From contig NZ_LSOF01000013.1 of the NCBI RefSeq assembly GCF_001592875.1, forward strand, positions 210,760 through 268,382: 57,623 nucleotides of DNA, written 5' to 3'. The DNA comes from Pseudomonas sp. BMS12 (GTDB taxonomy: Bacteria; Pseudomonadota; Gammaproteobacteria; Pseudomonadales; Pseudomonadaceae). A program made the position numbers and the translations under genes. Below, one piece after another: positions 23,327-32,277 of this stretch (the stretch's first letter is position 1; each line of letters opens with the position of its first letter). Under the pieces are notes generated by a model. It had not been told where the DNA came from. It saw only the letters and a program-made list of their open reading frames with translations, and searched no databases.

Positions 23327-26300
23327 GTTCGGCCTCCTCGAGTTGGCGGGTGAGTTCATCCAGGCGGAAGCCCTTGGCCAGGGCGCGCAGTGGGGCGGTA
23401 AAGGTGATGAACGCCGGGTTCTGCTGGTCCAGGGCGGCCAGCTTGGCGTGGATGCCCTGCACATGGCCGAGGGCGGCCAGCTCCAGCAGTTCGGCCAGGT
23501 CGTCGGGCGCGGGCAGGAGCCGTTCCGGTGAGGCTGCGACGGGTGTTTCTGCGGTGCGGTGCAGCCACTGCAACTGCAGTTGCTGCTGGATGCGCTCGAG
23601 CAGTTGCGGGGTGTGCACCGGCTTGGCCAGGTAGTCGTTGCAGTAGGCGGCGAAGCTGCGTTCGCGGTCGTCGGCGAAGGCGTTGGCGGAGATCACGATG
23701 ATCGGCGCCTGGCACTGGGCGTTGCGCCGGATCAGACGGCTGGTTTCCCAGCCGTCCAGCTGCGGCATGGACAGGTCCATGAGGATCAGGTCGGGGCTCT
23801 GCAGCGCCACCTGGCGGATCGCCTCCTGGCCGCTGGCGGCCTGCTCGACCTCGAAGCCCAGGGGTTCGAGCATGCCGGCCAGCACCCGGCGGTGTTCGAT
23901 ATGGTCATCGACCACCAGCACCCGCCGCCGTGGCCCCTGGTAGCCCACGATGTCGTGGGCGACGTGCACCACGGCCTTGGGCACGCGTACCTCGGAGAGA
24001 AACAGGCGCACCTGGAAGCAGGTGCCCTGGCCGGGCTCGCTGCGTACCGACAGTTCGCCGCCCATCAGCGCGGTGAGCATGCGGGTGATGGTCAGGCCCA
24101 GGCCGACGCCGTTGTCCTGGCGCATCAGGTCGCCGCGCTCGAAGGGCTGGAAGATGCGTTCGAGCTGCTCAGGGGCGATGCCGATGCCGGTGTCGACGAT
24201 TTCGAAGCAGGCTGTCTCGCGCAGGTAGCTGATGCGCAGGCGCACCTCTCCGTGGTCGGTGAAGCGCACCGCGTTGCCCAGCAGGTTGATGAGGATCTGC
24301 CGCACGCGCTTCTCGTCGCCGCGCACCACGCCGGGCAGGCGCCCGCTGACCTCCAGGCTGAAGCCAAGGCCCTTCTCCGCGGCTTGCGGGGTGAACATGC
24401 GCTCCAGTTGCTGGATGAACTCGGGGAAGGGGATTTCCGTCAGTTCCAGGTTCAGCTTGCCGGCCTCGATCTTGGCCACGTCGAGCAGGCCGTCGATCAG
24501 CGACAGCAAGTGCGAGCCGCTGCGATAGATGGTGGCCAGGGCGTCCTGCTGGCGCGCCGGGGTGCTCGTGTCGCGCTGCAGGATCTGCGCATAGCCGAGA
24601 ATGCTGTTGAGCGGCGTACGCAGCTCGTGGGACAGGCCGGTGACGTAGCGGCTCTTCGCCGCGTTGGCGCTTTCCGCCGCGACCTTGGCCTTCTGCAATT
24701 CCTCGTCGGTGCGTTGGTGCGCTTCGATTTCCTGCATCAGCAGCAGGTTCTGGCGGTCCGACTCCTGCTGCGCTACCTGGCGGCTTTCGCGGGTCAGCAC
24801 TATCCACCAGGCGAGCATGCCGGCGAACAGCGAGAGGGTGAGGAAGGCCTTGATGAAGGCCTGGTACAGCGTCTGCTGCACCTCCGGCGAGTGCGGCACC
24901 AGGCCATGGGAGACCTGGCTGTAGATCAGCGCCAGGGCCCCCGACAACAGCACCACCAGCAGCGCCAGTACCCCCAGGTACTGCGCCAGACGGCTGTGCA
25001 AGCGTGGAATGCTGGCCCAGGGCAACAGCCAGCGGGCCAGGTCGTCCATCTGCCGGGCCAGGCGCGCGTGCGGCTTGCAGGCGTCGCCGCAGCGGGCGTC
25101 CAGTGAGCAGCACAGCGAGCAGATCGGCGTGCTGTAGGCCGGGCAGAAGGCCATGTCCGGCGCCTCGAAGGCGTTGTTGCACAGCCCGCACTGCACGGTG
25201 GCCTGAGGCCCGGCGGGGTAGAGCAGTTGCGGCGCGCTGCTGCGGGCGATGTAGTAGCGGCCCTGGGTCAGCCAGGCGATCAAGGGCGACAGGACGAAGG
25301 CCGAACCCAGCGCTACTGCTGGCGAGGCGGCCTGGGCCAGGGCGCCGAACAGCCCGGCGTGGGCCAGCACCGAGAGCAGCGAGGCGATCAGCATGGCGCC
25401 GACGCCGACCGGGTTGATGTCGTACAGGTGCGCGCGCTTGAACTCGATGAACCTGGGCGACAGGCCCAGCGGTTTGTTGATCACCAGGTCGGCCACCAGC
25501 GCGCCGATCCAGGCGATGGCGATGTTGGCGTAGAGGCCGAGTACCTCTTCGATCGCGGCGAACACGCCCAGCTCCATCAGCATCAGGGCGATGGCCACGT
25601 TGAACACCAGCCAGACCACGCGGCCGGGGTGGCTGTGGGTGACCCGGGCGAAGAAATTCGACCAGGCCAGCGAGCCGGCATAGGCGTTGGTCAGGTTGAT
25701 CTTCATCTGGCTGACGATGACGAACAGGACCATGGCGCCGAGCGCGAACTCCGGCGAGGCGAATACGTAGTTGAAGGCCACCAGGTACATCTGCGTCGGC
25801 TCGGCGGCGCGCTCCATGGGGATTTCGTGCTGCAGGGCGAGGAAGGCGAGGAAGGCGCCAGCGAGCATCTTCAACGCACCGGGGATGATCCAGCCGGGGC
25901 CGGCCATCAGTAGCGCGGCCCACCAGCGCTTGCGGTTGGCGGCGGTCTTTTCCGGCAGGAAGCGCAGGTAGTCGACCTGTTCGCCGATCTGGGTGATCAG
26001 CGCCAGTGCCACGGTGCAGGCGGCGCCGAAGTGCAGCAGGTTGAAGCTGCCACCTTCGCCGGAGCGGCCGATGAAGCTGGTCCAGTCGCTGAACGCCTCG
26101 GGGTTCTTGCCGATGACGAAGACGTAGGGCAGCAACAGCAATACCAGCCACAGCGGCTGGGTCCACATCTGCAGGCGGTTGATCAGGGTGATGCCGTAGG
26201 CCACCAGCGGGATGACGATCACCGAGCAGATCACGTAGGCCAGGGCCAGCGGGATGTCGAAGTACAGCTCCAGGGCCAGGGCCATGATCGCCGCTTCGAG

Positions 26301-26723
26301 GGCGAAGAACAGGAAGGTGAAGCTGGCGTAGATCAGCGAGGTGATGGTCGAGCCGATGTAGCCGAAGCCGGCGCCGCGGGTCAGCAGGTCCATGTCCACG
26401 CCATAGCGCGCTGCGTAGTAGCTGATCGGCAGGCCGGTGAGGAAGATCACCAGGGCCACCGCGAGGATCGCCCACAGGGTGTTGGTGAAGCCGTAGCTCA
26501 GCGCCAGGGCGCCGCCGATGGCTTCCAGGGCGAGGAAGGACACCGCGCCTAGGGCGGTGTTGGCGATGCGCAGCTCCGACCACTTGCGGAAGGCCCTGGG
26601 CGTGAAGCGCAGGGCATAGTCTTCCATGGTCTCGTCGGCGACCCAGCGGTTGTAGTCGCGGCGGATCTTGACGATGCGCTGGGTACCGGTCGATTGCACG
26701 GTGCGATTCCTGGTGGGTGACAT
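23301..26723 (-). CDS. NCS1 transporter fused to hybrid sensor histidine kinase
   Basis: The 1140-residue product joins four parts. Residues about 20-500 form a 12-span nucleobase:cation symporter (NCS1, cytosine/purine permease family; AIGGALALSYGFTNTLWAI, GAGFGYIGST). Residues 512-549 hold nine cysteines including CGLC and CSLCC, a possible metal or redox site. Two further helices (about 575-600, 622-645) precede the HisKA box (SHELRTPLNS, His699), an ATPase domain (DNGVGLGLT) and a receiver (phosphoacceptor Asp983 in LILMDLSMP). The last 80 residues resemble an Hpt domain but without a clear histidine. The start at 26723 avoids REP-derived upstream frame. It probably senses a nitrogenous solute as it binds or passes. 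Reminiscent of CbrA, in which a different transporter fold is fused to a kinase. Confidence 0.88.
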   Translation of the reverse strand: MSPTRNRTVQSTGTQRIVKIRRDYNRWVADETMEDYALRFTPRAFRKWSELRIANTALGAVSFLALEAIGGALALSYGFTNTLWAILAVALVIFLTGLPISYYAARYGVDMDLLTRGAGFGYIGSTITSLIYASFTFLFFALEAAIMALALELYFDIPLALAYVICSVIVIPLVAYGITLINRLQMWTQPLWLVLLLLPYVFVIGKNPEAFSDWTSFIGRSGEGGSFNLLHFGAACTVALALITQIGEQVDYLRFLPEKTAANRKRWWAALLMAGPGWIIPGALKMLAGAFLAFLALQHEIPMERAAEPTQMYLVAFNYVFASPEFALGAMVLFVIVSQMKINLTNAYAGSLAWSNFFARVTHSHPGRVVWLVFNVAIALMLMELGVFAAIEEVLGLYANIAIAWIGALVADLVINKPLGLSPRFIEFKRAHLYDINPVGVGAMLIASLLSVLAHAGLFGALAQAASPAVALGSAFVLSPLIAWLTQGRYYIARSSAPQLLYPAGPQATVQCGLCNNAFEAPDMAFCPAYSTPICSLCCSLDARCGDACKPHARLARQMDDLARWLLPWASIPRLHSRLAQYLGVLALLVVLLSGALALIYSQVSHGLVPHSPEVQQTLYQAFIKAFLTLSLFAGMLAWWIVLTRESRQVAQQESDRQNLLLMQEIEAHQRTDEELQKAKVAAESANAAKSRYVTGLSHELRTPLNSILGYAQILQRDTSTPARQQDALATIYRSGSHLLSLIDGLLDVAKIEAGKLNLELTEIPFPEFIQQLERMFTPQAAEKGLGFSLEVSGRLPGVVRGDEKRVRQILINLLGNAVRFTDHGEVRLRISYLRETACFEIVDTGIGIAPEQLERIFQPFERGDLMRQDNGVGLGLTITRMLTALMGGELSVRSEPGQGTCFQVRLFLSEVRVPKAVVHVAHDIVGYQGPRRRVLVVDDHIEHRRVLAGMLEPLGFEVEQAASGQEAIRQVALQSPDLILMDLSMPQLDGWETSRLIRRNAQCQAPIIVISANAFADDRERSFAAYCNDYLAKPVHTPQLLERIQQQLQLQWLHRTAETPVAASPERLLPAPDDLAELLELAALGHVQGIHAKLAALDQQNPAFITFTAPLRALAKGFRLDELTRQLEEAEHECSHATC

Positions 26724-26770
26724 GAGTGGTCGCGCCGTCCTTGCGCAGCTATGTCCGTGGGCTGGGAATT

Positions 26771-26854
26771 CTTGTGGGAGCGGCTTCAGCCGCGATGCTT
26801 TCTCGCAACTCCCATCGCGGCTGAAGCGGATTGCCGCCCAGCCGCTCCCACAAG
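26771..26854. repeat. Inverted REP pair (REPIN-like)
   Basis: CTTGTGGGAGCGGCTTCAGC at 26771 and its reverse complement ending CCGCTCCCACAAG at 26854 flank a short centre, giving a long hairpin with two REP palindromes. It sits in the 389-base divergent gap between the sensor-kinase and urtA genes; the remainder of that gap holds the operators at 26977-27014 and the urtA leader. Confidence 0.85.
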
Positions 26855-26976
26855 TCCTACAGCTCCTGGGGTGCAACATCCATGCCCTGGCATCACAGCG
26901 CCCGCCACGCGCGCACGGGCTTCTGTCTGGCTGGTTGCCTTGCGCGCAGCGTGCACCAGTAAGGTGCCTGGTGCAG

Positions 26977-27014
26977 TACGTCAGATGACGTATGCGCTTA
27001 CGTCATGCTGCGTA
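26977..27014 (+). promoter_or_regulatory. Two 7-2-7 inverted repeats upstream of urtA
   Basis: TACGTCAGATGACGTA (26977-26992) is a perfect inverted repeat of heptamer TACGTCA with a two-base spacer. A second, imperfect copy, TACGTCATGCTGCGTA, lies at 26999-27014, starting 22 bases later, about two helical turns. The 7-2-7 geometry is the one bound by NarL-family response regulators. A related site precedes fmdA. The sites lie about 100-136 bases before the urtA ATG. Confidence 0.72.
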
Positions 27015-27112
27015 TATCGCCCCCCGGAGGGTCGACCGCATCCTTGCTGCGAACCCGGAGCAGACCTGCACAGACAGGCCGGCAACGACCCAACCGCACG
27101 AGGAGCACGACG

Positions 27113-28348
27113 ATGGATGCACAACCGACCCGACTTCTACCCCGCCGGCTGGCGCTGGGCGCCGCGGCGCTCTCGCTGCTGGCGGCCAGCGTGTTCAGCC
27201 AGGGCGTACTGGCTGACGACGTCAATACCACCGGTCTGGCCATCACCGACACCGAGGTGACCGTAGGCCAGCTGCACTCGGCCACCGGCACCATGGCCAT
27301 CTCCGAGACGGGCTCGATCCAGGCCGAACGCCTGGCGATCGAGCAGATCAACGCCAGTGGCGGCATTCTCGGCCGGCAGATCAAGGTGATTCAGGAAGAC
27401 GGTGCTTCCGACTGGCCGACCTTCGCCGAGAAGGCCCGCAAGCTGCTGGTCGGGGACAAGGTGGCTGCCGTGTTCGGCTGCTGGACCTCGGCCTCGCGCA
27501 AGGCGGTGCTGCCGGTATTCGAGAAGGAGAATGGCCTGCTCTACTACCCGACCTTCTACGAAGGCCTGGAGCAGTCGAAGAACGTCATCTACACCGGCCA
27601 GGAAGCGACCCAGCAGATCCTCGCCGGCCTCGACTGGATCGCCAAGGAGAAGGGCGCCAAGACCTTCTACCTGATCGGCTCCGACTACATCTGGCCGCGC
27701 ACCTCGATGAAGATCGCGCGCAAGCACATCGAGAACGTGCTCGGCGGCAAGGTGGTGGGCGAGGAGTACTACCCACTGGGCAATACCCAGTTCGGCTCGC
27801 TGATCAACAAGGTCAAGCTGAAGAAGCCTGACGTGGTCTTCGCTGCCGTGGTCGGTGGCTCCAACGTGGCCTTCTACAAGCAGATGAAAGCTGCCGGCGT
27901 GACCGCCGCCAAGCAGAACCTGCTGACCCTGTCGGTGACCGAGGATGAGCTGCTCGGCATCGGTGGCGAGAACATGGAAGGCTTCTACGCCTCCATGAAG
28001 TACTTCCAGAGCCTGGACAACCCGAACAACGCCGCCTTCGTCGAGGCCTTCAAGGCCAAGTACGGCAAGGATGCAGTGATCGGCGACGTGACCCAGGCCG
28101 CCTACCTTGGCCCGTGGCTGTGGAAAGCCGCCGTCGAGAAGGCCGGTAGCTTCGATGTCGACAAGGTCGCCGCCGCGTCCCCGGGCATCGAGCTCGCCAC
28201 CGCGCCGGAAAGCTACGTGAAGGTGCATGAGAACCATCACCTGTGGAGCAAGACCCGCATCGGCCAGGTGCAGAAGGACGGCCAGTTCAAGGTGGTCTAC
28301 GAGTCCGACCTGATCGAGCCGAACCCCTTCCCGAAAGGCTACCAGTAA
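27113..28348 (+). CDS. urtA: Urea/short-chain amide ABC transporter, substrate-binding protein
   Basis: The 411-residue periplasmic binding protein has a signal peptide (basic start, then ALGAAALSLLAASVFSQGVLA) and the Leu/Ile/Val-binding-protein fold typical of UrtA/FmdD: VGQLHSATGTMAISETG, FGCWTSASRKAVLPVFE, LLYYPTFYEGLEQSKNVIYTG. These segments are diagnostic for urea- and amide-type receptors. ATG at 27113 follows GAGGAG. It heads a five-gene transporter operon. Because formamidase and amidase genes follow, the substrate could be formamide, acetamide or urea; the Methylophilus FmdDEF system takes up short amides and urea. Confidence 0.9.
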   Translation: MDAQPTRLLPRRLALGAAALSLLAASVFSQGVLADDVNTTGLAITDTEVTVGQLHSATGTMAISETGSIQAERLAIEQINASGGILGRQIKVIQEDGASDWPTFAEKARKLLVGDKVAAVFGCWTSASRKAVLPVFEKENGLLYYPTFYEGLEQSKNVIYTGQEATQQILAGLDWIAKEKGAKTFYLIGSDYIWPRTSMKIARKHIENVLGGKVVGEEYYPLGNTQFGSLINKVKLKKPDVVFAAVVGGSNVAFYKQMKAAGVTAAKQNLLTLSVTEDELLGIGGENMEGFYASMKYFQSLDNPNNAAFVEAFKAKYGKDAVIGDVTQAAYLGPWLWKAAVEKAGSFDVDKVAAASPGIELATAPESYVKVHENHHLWSKTRIGQVQKDGQFKVVYESDLIEPNPFPKGYQ

Positions 28349-28359
28349 GTCCACGCACA

Positions 28360-28385
28360 CCCCTCTCCCGCCTGCGGGGGAGGGG
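28360..28385. repeat. GC-rich palindrome CCCCTCTCCC, urtA-urtB gap
   Basis: CCCCTCTCCC (28360-28369) and GGGGGAGGGG (28376-28385) form a strong hairpin 12 bases after the urtA stop. There is no T run, so it is more likely to stabilise the urtA part of the mRNA than to end transcription. Related palindromes lie at 33622 and 48214. Confidence 0.6.
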
Positions 28386-28418
28386 CCTGCGCACTCTTCC
28401 CTCCAGGAGACCATCATC

Positions 28419-29336
28419 ATGGAATGGCTATCGGAATTTGGTGCCATCGCGGCCATGCAGGGCTTCAACGGCTTGTCCGTGTTCTGCGTGCTGCTGCTGA
28501 TGGCTCTCGGTCTGGCGATCATCTTCGGTCAGATGGGCGTGATTAACATGGCCCACGGTGAGTTCCTCACCATCGGCGCCTACACCACCTTCGTGGTGTC
28601 GAGTCTGACCGAGCAATATGCTCCGGCCTTCGGGCCTTACTACTTCTTCCTCGCCATCGTCCTCTCGTTCTTCATCGCCGGCGCCATTGGCTGGCTGGTG
28701 GAGTGGGCGATGATCAGCAAGCTGTATCAGCGACCGCTGGACACCCTGCTGGCCACCTGGGGCCTGTCGCTGGTGATGCAGCAGGCCTTCCGTTCGATCT
28801 TCGGCGCCCGCGAAGTCAGCGCCACCCTGCCGGAATGGCTGATGGGCTCGTGGAACCCAACCGAGGCCATCGACATCCCGCGCAACGGCCTGTTCGTCAT
28901 GGGCCTGACCTTGCTCCTCACCGCCGCCCTGTTCCTCATGCTCTATCGCTCGCGCTGGGGCCTGCAGGTGCGCGCCACGGTGCAGAACCGGGTGATGAGC
29001 CGCGCGGTGGGCATCAACACCAAGCGCGTCGACCGCATGACCTTCGCCCTCGGCTGCGGCGTGGCCGGGGTCGCAGGCGCGGCCTTCACCACCATCGGTT
29101 CGACCGGGCCTACCGCCGGTTCGCTGTACATCGTCGACACCTTCCTTGTGGTGGTCTTCGGTGGCGCGGCCAGCCTGCTCGGCACCATCGCCTCGGCCTT
29201 CAGCATTGCCCAGGCGCAGTCGCTGATGGAGTTCTTCATGAGCGGCTCGATGGCCAAGGTGTTCACCCTGTCGGCGGTGATCCTGATTCTGATGATGCGC
29301 CCGCAGGGGCTCTTCTCGATCAAGGTGCGCAAATGA
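28419..29336 (+). CDS. urtB: Urea/amide ABC transporter permease UrtB
   Basis: The 305-residue inner-membrane permease has about eight spans and the LivH-family motifs GLAIIFGQMGVINMAHGEF near the N-terminus and VNTKRVDRMTF-like EAA loop (GINTKRVDRMTFALGCGVAG). It pairs with UrtC. Shorter than cyanobacterial UrtB proteins with long N-terminal extensions; this is the core permease. A 53-codon frame overlaps its stop, and urtC follows. Confidence 0.92.
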   Translation: MEWLSEFGAIAAMQGFNGLSVFCVLLLMALGLAIIFGQMGVINMAHGEFLTIGAYTTFVVSSLTEQYAPAFGPYYFFLAIVLSFFIAGAIGWLVEWAMISKLYQRPLDTLLATWGLSLVMQQAFRSIFGAREVSATLPEWLMGSWNPTEAIDIPRNGLFVMGLTLLLTAALFLMLYRSRWGLQVRATVQNRVMSRAVGINTKRVDRMTFALGCGVAGVAGAAFTTIGSTGPTAGSLYIVDTFLVVVFGGAASLLGTIASAFSIAQAQSLMEFFMSGSMAKVFTLSAVILILMMRPQGLFSIKVRK

Positions 29337-29494
29337 GGAAAGCCGCCATGGACCTACTGCGCACTCCATCTGCCGCGTCGCGCGGTGCTCATTTCCTCGG
29401 CGTACTCATGTACTGCCTCGTCATTGCGCTCCGGGCTCCTAGCAGCTGGAGTTGCTCGCGACGGCCCCTGACAGCTTTCCGGAGGAGCCTCTAA
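29333..29494 (+). CDS. Candidate small ORF coupled to urtB and urtC
   Basis: A 53-codon frame starts with an ATG overlapping the urtB stop (ATGA) and ends with a TAA overlapping the urtC start (TAATG). The product would start MRKAAMDLLRTPSAASRG, contain one short hydrophobic stretch (HFLGVLMYCLVIALRA) and be strongly basic. No homologue is recognised. The double coupling is striking, but a short GC-rich frame can arise by chance, and the segment contains inverted-repeat-like sequence. Confidence 0.3.
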   Translation: MRKAAMDLLRTPSAASRGAHFLGVLMYCLVIALRAPSSWSCSRRPLTAFRRSL

Positions 29495-30669
29495 TGAACC
29501 CGACTCTCGACAAACTCCTGGGCGGCAAGCAGGGCGCCATCGGCCTGCTGGTGCTGGCCGCGCTGATCCTGGTGGTGTTCCCGCTGGCGCTGGATGCCTT
29601 CCGCCTGAACATGGTCGGCAAGTACCTGACCTACGCCTTCGTCGCCGTTGGCCTGGTGCTGTGCTGGGGCTATGGCGGCATCCTCAGCCTCGGCCAGGGC
29701 ATCTTCTTTGGCCTCGGCGGCTACTGCATGGCGATGTTCCTCAAGCTGGAGGCATCGGACCCGGAAAGCACCAAGATCCAGTCCACCCCCGGTATTCCGG
29801 ACTTCATGGACTGGAACCAGATCACCGAGCTGCCGTTGCTCTGGCAACCCTTCCACAGTTTCGGTTTCACCCTGCTCGCAGTGATTGGCGTGCCGGTGAT
29901 CCTGGCCCTGGTGATCGGCCTGACCATGTTCAAGCGCCGCGTCGGTGACGTGTACTTCTCCATCGTCACCCAGGCCATCGCGCTGATCCTCACCGTGCTG
30001 ATCATCGGCCAGCAGGGCTACACCGGCGGAGTCAACGGCATCACCGACCTGAAGACTCTGATGGGCTGGGACATCCGCAGCGACGAGGCCAAGCTGATCC
30101 TGTACTTCGTCAGCGCCTTCCTGCTGTTCGGCTGCATCCTGCTGGCGCGCTTCATCATCGCCTCGAAGCTCGGCCGCTTGTTATTGGCCATGCGCGACAA
30201 GGAAGAGCGGGTGCGTTTCTCCGGCTACGACGTGGCCAGCTTCAAGATCTTCGTGTTCTGCGTCGGCGCCGCCTTCGCCGCCATCGGCGGGGCGATGTTC
30301 TCCCTGCAGGTCGGCTTCATGTCGCCGAGCTTCGTCGGCATCGTGCCGTCGATCGAGATGGTCATCTTCGCCGCCGTCGGCGGGCGCCTGTCGCTGCTCG
30401 GCGCGGTGTATGGCGCGCTGCTGGTCAACTTCGGCAAGACCTACTTCTCCGAGAGCTTCCCCGAGCTGTGGCTGTACCTGATGGGCGGCCTGTTCATCGC
30501 CGTGGTCATGTACTTCCCCAACGGCATCGCCGGCCTGTGGGACAGCCATGGCAAGCGTTGGCTGGCGCGTCTGATGCCTGCGCGGAAGGCCGCGGCAGTC
30601 GCGGTCGATCCCGTCGCCAAAACCTTGCCGAGCAAACAGCCCACCCCGGAACTGGAGACCACCCCATGA
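29494..30669 (+). CDS. urtC: Urea/amide ABC transporter permease UrtC
   Basis: A 391-residue LivM-type permease with about ten spans: GKYLTYAFVAVGLVLCWGYG, LSLGQGIFFGLGGYCMAMFL, and the cytoplasmic coupling loop AMRDKEERVRFSGYDVASFK. These, with the GYTGGVNGITDL loop, match UrtC proteins. The ATG at 29494 has GGAGGAG upstream; the frame is open further upstream without homology. The stop overlaps the urtD start by four bases. The Pro/Ala-rich C-terminal 40 residues are likely cytoplasmic and disordered. Confidence 0.92.
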   Translation: MNPTLDKLLGGKQGAIGLLVLAALILVVFPLALDAFRLNMVGKYLTYAFVAVGLVLCWGYGGILSLGQGIFFGLGGYCMAMFLKLEASDPESTKIQSTPGIPDFMDWNQITELPLLWQPFHSFGFTLLAVIGVPVILALVIGLTMFKRRVGDVYFSIVTQAIALILTVLIIGQQGYTGGVNGITDLKTLMGWDIRSDEAKLILYFVSAFLLFGCILLARFIIASKLGRLLLAMRDKEERVRFSGYDVASFKIFVFCVGAAFAAIGGAMFSLQVGFMSPSFVGIVPSIEMVIFAAVGGRLSLLGAVYGALLVNFGKTYFSESFPELWLYLMGGLFIAVVMYFPNGIAGLWDSHGKRWLARLMPARKAAAVAVDPVAKTLPSKQPTPELETTP

Positions 30670-31430
30670 ATGCGAGCACTAGCGGCTTCCAGATGCCCAA
30701 ACCGGTGCTGGCCATCGAGGGCCTGACGGTGTCCTTCGACGGCTTCAAGGCGGTCGATGATCTCAACCTGTACATCGACCGCAACGAGGTGCGCGTGGTC
30801 ATCGGCCCCAACGGTGCCGGCAAGACCACGGTGCTCGACCTGATCTGCGGCAAGACCAAGGCCACCGCCGGCAGCATCCAGTTCGAGAATCGCGAGCTGA
30901 CCAGGATGCGCGAGTTCGACATCGTCCGCGCCGGCGTCGGGCGCAAGTTCCAGAACCCCTCGATCTACGAGAACCTCAGCGTGTTCGAGAACCTGGAAAT
31001 GTCCTACCCCAAGGGCCGCAAGGTGTTCGGCGCGCTGTTCTTCAAGCGCTCGCGGGAGGTGATCGAGCGGGTCGAGCAGGTGGCGCAGGAGATCATGCTC
31101 GGCGAGCACCTGCACCTGCAGGCCGACCTGCTCTCGCACGGGCAGAAGCAGTGGCTGGAGATCGGCATGCTGCTGATGCAGGACCCGCAGCTGCTGATGC
31201 TCGACGAGCCGGTAGCGGGCATGAGCGTGAGCGAGCGGGTGGCCACCGCCGAGCTGCTCAAGCGCATCAGCCAGGGGCGCTCGGTGCTGGTCATCGAACA
31301 CGACATGGAGTTCGTCAAGAGCATCGCGCACAAGGTCACCGTGCTGCACCAGGGCAAGGTGCTGGCCGAGGGCAGCATGGATGCGGTGCAGAACAATCCC
31401 AAGGTCATCGAGGTGTACCTGGGGCACTGA
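30666..31430 (+). CDS. urtD: Urea/amide ABC transporter ATP-binding protein UrtD
   Basis: The 254-residue LivG-type ATPase has Walker A GPNGAGKTTVLDL, the variant signature LSHGQKQWLEIG (instead of LSGGQ, as usual for UrtD), Walker B LLMLDEPVAGM and the His switch IEHDMEFV. ATG overlaps the urtC stop. It would form a heterodimer with UrtE to energise import. Confidence 0.93.
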   Translation: MNASTSGFQMPKPVLAIEGLTVSFDGFKAVDDLNLYIDRNEVRVVIGPNGAGKTTVLDLICGKTKATAGSIQFENRELTRMREFDIVRAGVGRKFQNPSIYENLSVFENLEMSYPKGRKVFGALFFKRSREVIERVEQVAQEIMLGEHLHLQADLLSHGQKQWLEIGMLLMQDPQLLMLDEPVAGMSVSERVATAELLKRISQGRSVLVIEHDMEFVKSIAHKVTVLHQGKVLAEGSMDAVQNNPKVIEVYLGH

Positions 31431-31452
31431 GCCCCGGGTCAAGGAGTGCAGC

Positions 31453-32142
31453 ATGTTCCAGATCAGCAACCTCGCTTCCGGCTACGGCCAGAGCCAGATC
31501 CTCCACGAACTCGACCTGAACGTGGAGAAAAAGGAAATCGTCGCCGTGATGGGGCGCAACGGCATGGGCAAGACCACCCTGTTCAAGAGCCTGATGGGCG
31601 TGTTGCCGCAATGGGGCGGGCAGATCAGCGTGGACGGTCGCGACATCTCCAAACTGGAGACGCACCAGCGGGTCGAGGCCGGTATCGCCTACGTGCCCCA
31701 GGGGCGGATGATCTTCCCCAGCATGACCGTACTGGAGAATATCCAGACCGGTCTTCCCGCGTCGGCCAGGGGCAAGGTGCCGGAGGACCTCTACTCGTTG
31801 TTCCCGGTGCTGCAGGAGATGCGCCACCGCAAGGGCGGCAACCTCTCCGGTGGCCAGCAGCAACAGCTGGCCATCGCCCGCGCGCTGGCGACCAACCCCA
31901 AGGTGCTGCTGCTGGATGAGCCGACCGAGGGCATCCAGCCGTCGATCATCAAGGACATCGCCCGCACCCTGAAGGAGATCCGCAACCTGCGCGACCTGAC
32001 CATCATCGTCTCCGAACAGGTGCTGTCCTTCACCATGGAGATCGCCGACCGCTTCCTGGTGATCGAGAAGGGCAAGTTCGTGGTCGAGGAGAAACGCGCC
32101 GACGTCGACGAGGCGACCATCAGTCGCTATCTGTCGGTGTGA
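31453..32142 (+). CDS. urtE: Urea/amide ABC transporter ATP-binding protein UrtE
   Basis: The 229-residue LivF-type ATPase carries Walker A GRNGMGKTTLFK, signature LSGGQQQQLAIARAL, Walker B LLLLDEPTEGIQPS and the switch region TIIVSEQVLSF, in which Gln replaces the usual His, as in other UrtE/LivF proteins. The ribosome binding site AAGGAG precedes the ATG. It is the last gene of the transporter operon; a terminator follows 52 bases after the stop. Confidence 0.93.
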   Translation: MFQISNLASGYGQSQILHELDLNVEKKEIVAVMGRNGMGKTTLFKSLMGVLPQWGGQISVDGRDISKLETHQRVEAGIAYVPQGRMIFPSMTVLENIQTGLPASARGKVPEDLYSLFPVLQEMRHRKGGNLSGGQQQQLAIARALATNPKVLLLDEPTEGIQPSIIKDIARTLKEIRNLRDLTIIVSEQVLSFTMEIADRFLVIEKGKFVVEEKRADVDEATISRYLSV

Positions 32143-32193
32143 TGCTTCCCCCTCACCCACACAGGGGAGAGGGAGACAAGATTTCCCGTTTTA

Positions 32194-32227
32194 CGGCCGG
32201 CGTGTTCTCCATGCGCCGGCCGCTTTT
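32194..32227 (+). terminator. Rho-independent terminator after urtE
   Basis: A perfect 9-bp stem (CGGCCGGCG, 32194-32202, with CGCCGGCCG, 32214-32222) is followed by CTTTTT. It separates the transporter operon from fmdA, which therefore needs its own promoter. Confidence 0.88.
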
Positions 32228-32277
32228 TCGTGTTCGCTAGATTTCGCTACAGGCCGCGTAAATGCTGGCTTCTGGCA

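Noticed and set aside
24169..26583. Long alternative-frame reading within the sensor-kinase gene
   Set aside because: It is an Arg/Pro/Gly-rich frame on the same strand as the kinase; transporter and kinase motifs are all in the other frame.
32147..32172. A second terminator directly after urtE
   Set aside because: The weak CCCCTCACCC / GGGGAGAGGG pairing lacks a T run; the perfect hairpin at 32194 with CTTTTT is the real terminator.
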